Shown piece by piece: positions 62,064-64,000 of a stretch of DNA of 64,000 nucleotides. Position 1 is the stretch's first letter; every line of letters starts with the position of its first letter. The stretch comes from Sphingomonas crusticola. GTDB taxonomy: Bacteria > Pseudomonadota > Alphaproteobacteria > Sphingomonadales > Sphingomonadaceae. Below the pieces are notes generated by a model that did no database searches, was not told the origin of the DNA, and saw only the letters and a program-made list of their open reading frames with translations. A program made the position numbers and the translations under genes. The DNA lies in contig NZ_QTJP01000001.1 of NCBI RefSeq assembly GCF_003391115.1, positions 2,874,501 to 2,938,500 on the forward strand, written 5' to 3'.

Positions 62064-64000
62064 ATGTCGATCAAAGGGGCAAAGCGGTCGCTGTTGACGG
62101 CCGGCGCATCAATGCTGGCGATGGGCTCGGCCTGCGCTGGAAGCGCGCAAACGACCGACAGCGTGTCGGCCGCGCCGCCGGCATCTTCGCTCCATGATAA
62201 TTCCACCGGGCCGACTACCAATCCCGCGACCAACGATCTCGGTGAGATCGTGGTAACCGCGCAGCGCCGGGCCGAGCGTCTGCAGGATGTCCCGATCACA
62301 GTGACCGCGGTCACCCCGGCGGCACTCAAGACCTTTGCCCTTAGCTCAACCCAGGATTTGTCGTCGGTTGTGCCGGGCCTCGTGTTCACGCAGGGACTGA
62401 CCAACGCCAATCCTTACATGCGTGGTATCGGGCAGCAGCTGGACGGTATCAACATCGAGCAGCCGGTCGCAATTTACATTGACGGCGTATATCTGTTCCA
62501 GCCCGCCTCTGCGATCTTCTCGTTCAATAACATCGCCCAGATCGAGGTGCTCAAAGGCCCTCAGGGCACCTTGTTCGGGCGCAACGCGCTCGGCGGTGTC
62601 ATCAACATCAAGACCGAAGATCCCAGTCACACGCCGCTGGTCAAGGTCGATGCCTCGTACGGCAACTACGACACGATCACCGGCCACTTCTACGCGAACA
62701 CCCCGCTGACCGACAATCTCACCTTCAACGTCGCGGCTTACGGCGTCGATCGCATGCATGGCTACGGTTACAATGTGACGCTGAAGAAGCACATCTATCA
62801 GTCGGAAGAATGGGGCGGTCAGAGCAAGCTGCGCTGGCAGTCCGACACCGGCACCGATGTGTCGCTGAACCTGCTTTACACCCACGTCGCCAACTATATC
62901 GGTGGGACCACCGGCGTCATCCCTGGTTCGCTCGCCGAGGATGGCAAGACACGCTTCATCGACACGTACACGGTCGCCGATCCGGTCGACACGAAGAGCC
63001 CCACCAACACCTTTATGGCTTCGTTGCATGTCCGCCAGGATCTAGGCTGGGCGACGTTCATCAACACCGCCGCATACCACACGCTTTGGGCAAAGCTTAC
63101 CTACGGGGTGAACGCAATCCCGTTCGGCAGCGGCAAGGCGCTCACGATCGATCCGTTTCACCTGAAGGCGCACACGTTCTCGGACGAAGCGCAGCTCCAG
63201 GGCGGCACCGTCGACACCTTCAACTGGATAGTCGGGCTTTATTATCTGCACGACGTCAGCAAGAACACCTTCAGCCCCGCGCTCGACGGCTCGGAATTCT
63301 TCCATATCACCGCCAGCCTGCCGACCGATTCCTACGCGGCATACGGACAGGCGACCGTCACCGTATTGCCCGACACGCGCCTGACCGGTGGGTTCCGCTA
63401 CACGCTCGACAAGAAATCAATCAGCGGCACTGCCAATCTGTTCGGCACGATCAGTACGCCCGAAAGCAGCGGCATCCCGACGCACAAATCGTGGGGCAGC
63501 CCGTCCTGGCGCCTGTCGCTCGATCATAAATTCTCGCCCGACATGATGGGCTTCGTTTCCTATAATCGCGGCTTTGCCAGCGGCACGTTCAACAGCACCG
63601 ACTTCACCAATACGCCGGCGTCTCCCGAAACGATCGACGCTTTCGAGGCGGGCCTGAAAAACGAGCTTTTCGATCGCCACCTCTCGCTGAACGTCGCAGC
63701 TTTCTATTATTCAGTGAAAAACCTTCAGCTGGAAAGCCTAACGCCCGGGGTAGGACGAACCGGCACGGTGGCGCTGTTCAATGCGGCATCGTCCCACATG
63801 TACGGCACCGATGTCGACTTCACGATACGTCCGGCGCGCGGCCTGAGCTTGAGCGGCGGGTTCGAGCTGCTTCATGCCAAATATGTCGACTTTCCAAGGG
63901 GCGCCTGTCCCCAGCCTTCGCCCGCCGGCGGCAATCCGACCACCGAGATTTGTGACCTGTCCGGCCATCATATGTCGCGTGCGCCCAAGTTCATGGCGAC
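62064..64000 (+). CDS. TonB-dependent receptor, cut by the window end
   Basis: The 645 residues present include a signal peptide ending SACAGSAQ, the TonB box region EIVVTAQRRAERLQDVPITV, the plug motif IEVLKGPQGTLFGRNALGG, and most of a beta-barrel. The 3' end is outside the window. I took the ATG at 62064 with GGGAGGTGG upstream; an in-frame ATG at 62040 would add eight residues. Under LacI site E, it probably imports the substrate of the catabolic cluster. Part of a family of iron or natural-product receptors; the ligand cannot be read from sequence. Confidence 0.9.
   Translation, partial: MSIKGAKRSLLTAGASMLAMGSACAGSAQTTDSVSAAPPASSLHDNSTGPTTNPATNDLGEIVVTAQRRAERLQDVPITVTAVTPAALKTFALSSTQDLSSVVPGLVFTQGLTNANPYMRGIGQQLDGINIEQPVAIYIDGVYLFQPASAIFSFNNIAQIEVLKGPQGTLFGRNALGGVINIKTEDPSHTPLVKVDASYGNYDTITGHFYANTPLTDNLTFNVAAYGVDRMHGYGYNVTLKKHIYQSEEWGGQSKLRWQSDTGTDVSLNLLYTHVANYIGGTTGVIPGSLAEDGKTRFIDTYTVADPVDTKSPTNTFMASLHVRQDLGWATFINTAAYHTLWAKLTYGVNAIPFGSGKALTIDPFHLKAHTFSDEAQLQGGTVDTFNWIVGLYYLHDVSKNTFSPALDGSEFFHITASLPTDSYAAYGQATVTVLPDTRLTGGFRYTLDKKSISGTANLFGTISTPESSGIPTHKSWGSPSWRLSLDHKFSPDMMGFVSYNRGFASGTFNSTDFTNTPASPETIDAFEAGLKNELFDRHLSLNVAAFYYSVKNLQLESLTPGVGRTGTVALFNAASSHMYGTDVDFTIRPARGLSLSGGFELLHAKYVDFPRGACPQPSPAGGNPTTEICDLSGHHMSRAPKFMA

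Overview
The window reads as a GC-rich alphaproteobacterium, most likely a sphingomonad (Sphingomonadales). This rests on the gene style: several large TonB-dependent receptors with matching hydrolases and importers, a traG-copG-trbBCDEJLFGI-DUF2274 conjugation block of the type common in sphingomonads, and an HEPN/nucleotidyltransferase fusion beside it. No rRNA, tRNA, CRISPR array or intact insertion sequence was seen.

Region 1 (1-1.8 kb) holds a LuxR-type response regulator with a palindrome just upstream, and a divergent secreted protein of unknown role. Region 2 (1.8-14.7 kb) looks like a defence island. It contains two small unknown genes between decayed repeats, a TIR-like/NACHT STAND ATPase, a three-gene ubiquitin-like conjugation operon (triple-Ubl-E2 fusion, JAMM-E1 fusion, DUF6527 protein) with a divergent XRE regulator, a MarR/eukaryotic-type kinase/TPR operon, an unknown protein with a hydrophobic C-terminus, and the HEPN/MNT protein. 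Region 3 (14.8-26.6 kb) is a compact P-type type IV secretion (trb) operon ending in a DUF2274 protein and an excisionase-like HTH protein. No relaxase or integrase is visible. A nuclease-like protein and a tiny secreted protein follow.

Region 4 (27.5-34.1 kb) is a minus-strand polyol operon: binding protein, two permeases and ATPase of an ABC importer, then a mannitol/fructuronate-type dehydrogenase and a ROK fructokinase. Import, oxidation to a keto-sugar and phosphorylation would form one pathway. Region 5 (34.3-44.1 kb) holds a two-component system translationally coupled to a periplasmic binding protein, then a TonB receptor, a CocE/NonD-type hydrolase and an MHS-family importer.

Region 6 (44.0-64.0 kb) is a large catabolic gene set around a LacI-family regulator. 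It includes TonB receptors, MaoC, SDR, FAH hydrolase, a NodB-fold hydrolase, Rieske oxygenase, DUF35 plus Cys-less thiolase-like protein, biotin carrier and biotin carboxylase, MBL-fold lactonase-like enzyme, HIBADH-like dehydrogenase, PcaC-like protein, aldehyde dehydrogenase, WrbA, YciI and an acyl-CoA synthetase. Five palindromic sites close to CTGCAAACGTTTGCAG lie at the heads of these transcription units, so the LacI protein probably controls the whole set. The substrate is unknown; an aromatic or lactone-bearing natural product is my best inference.
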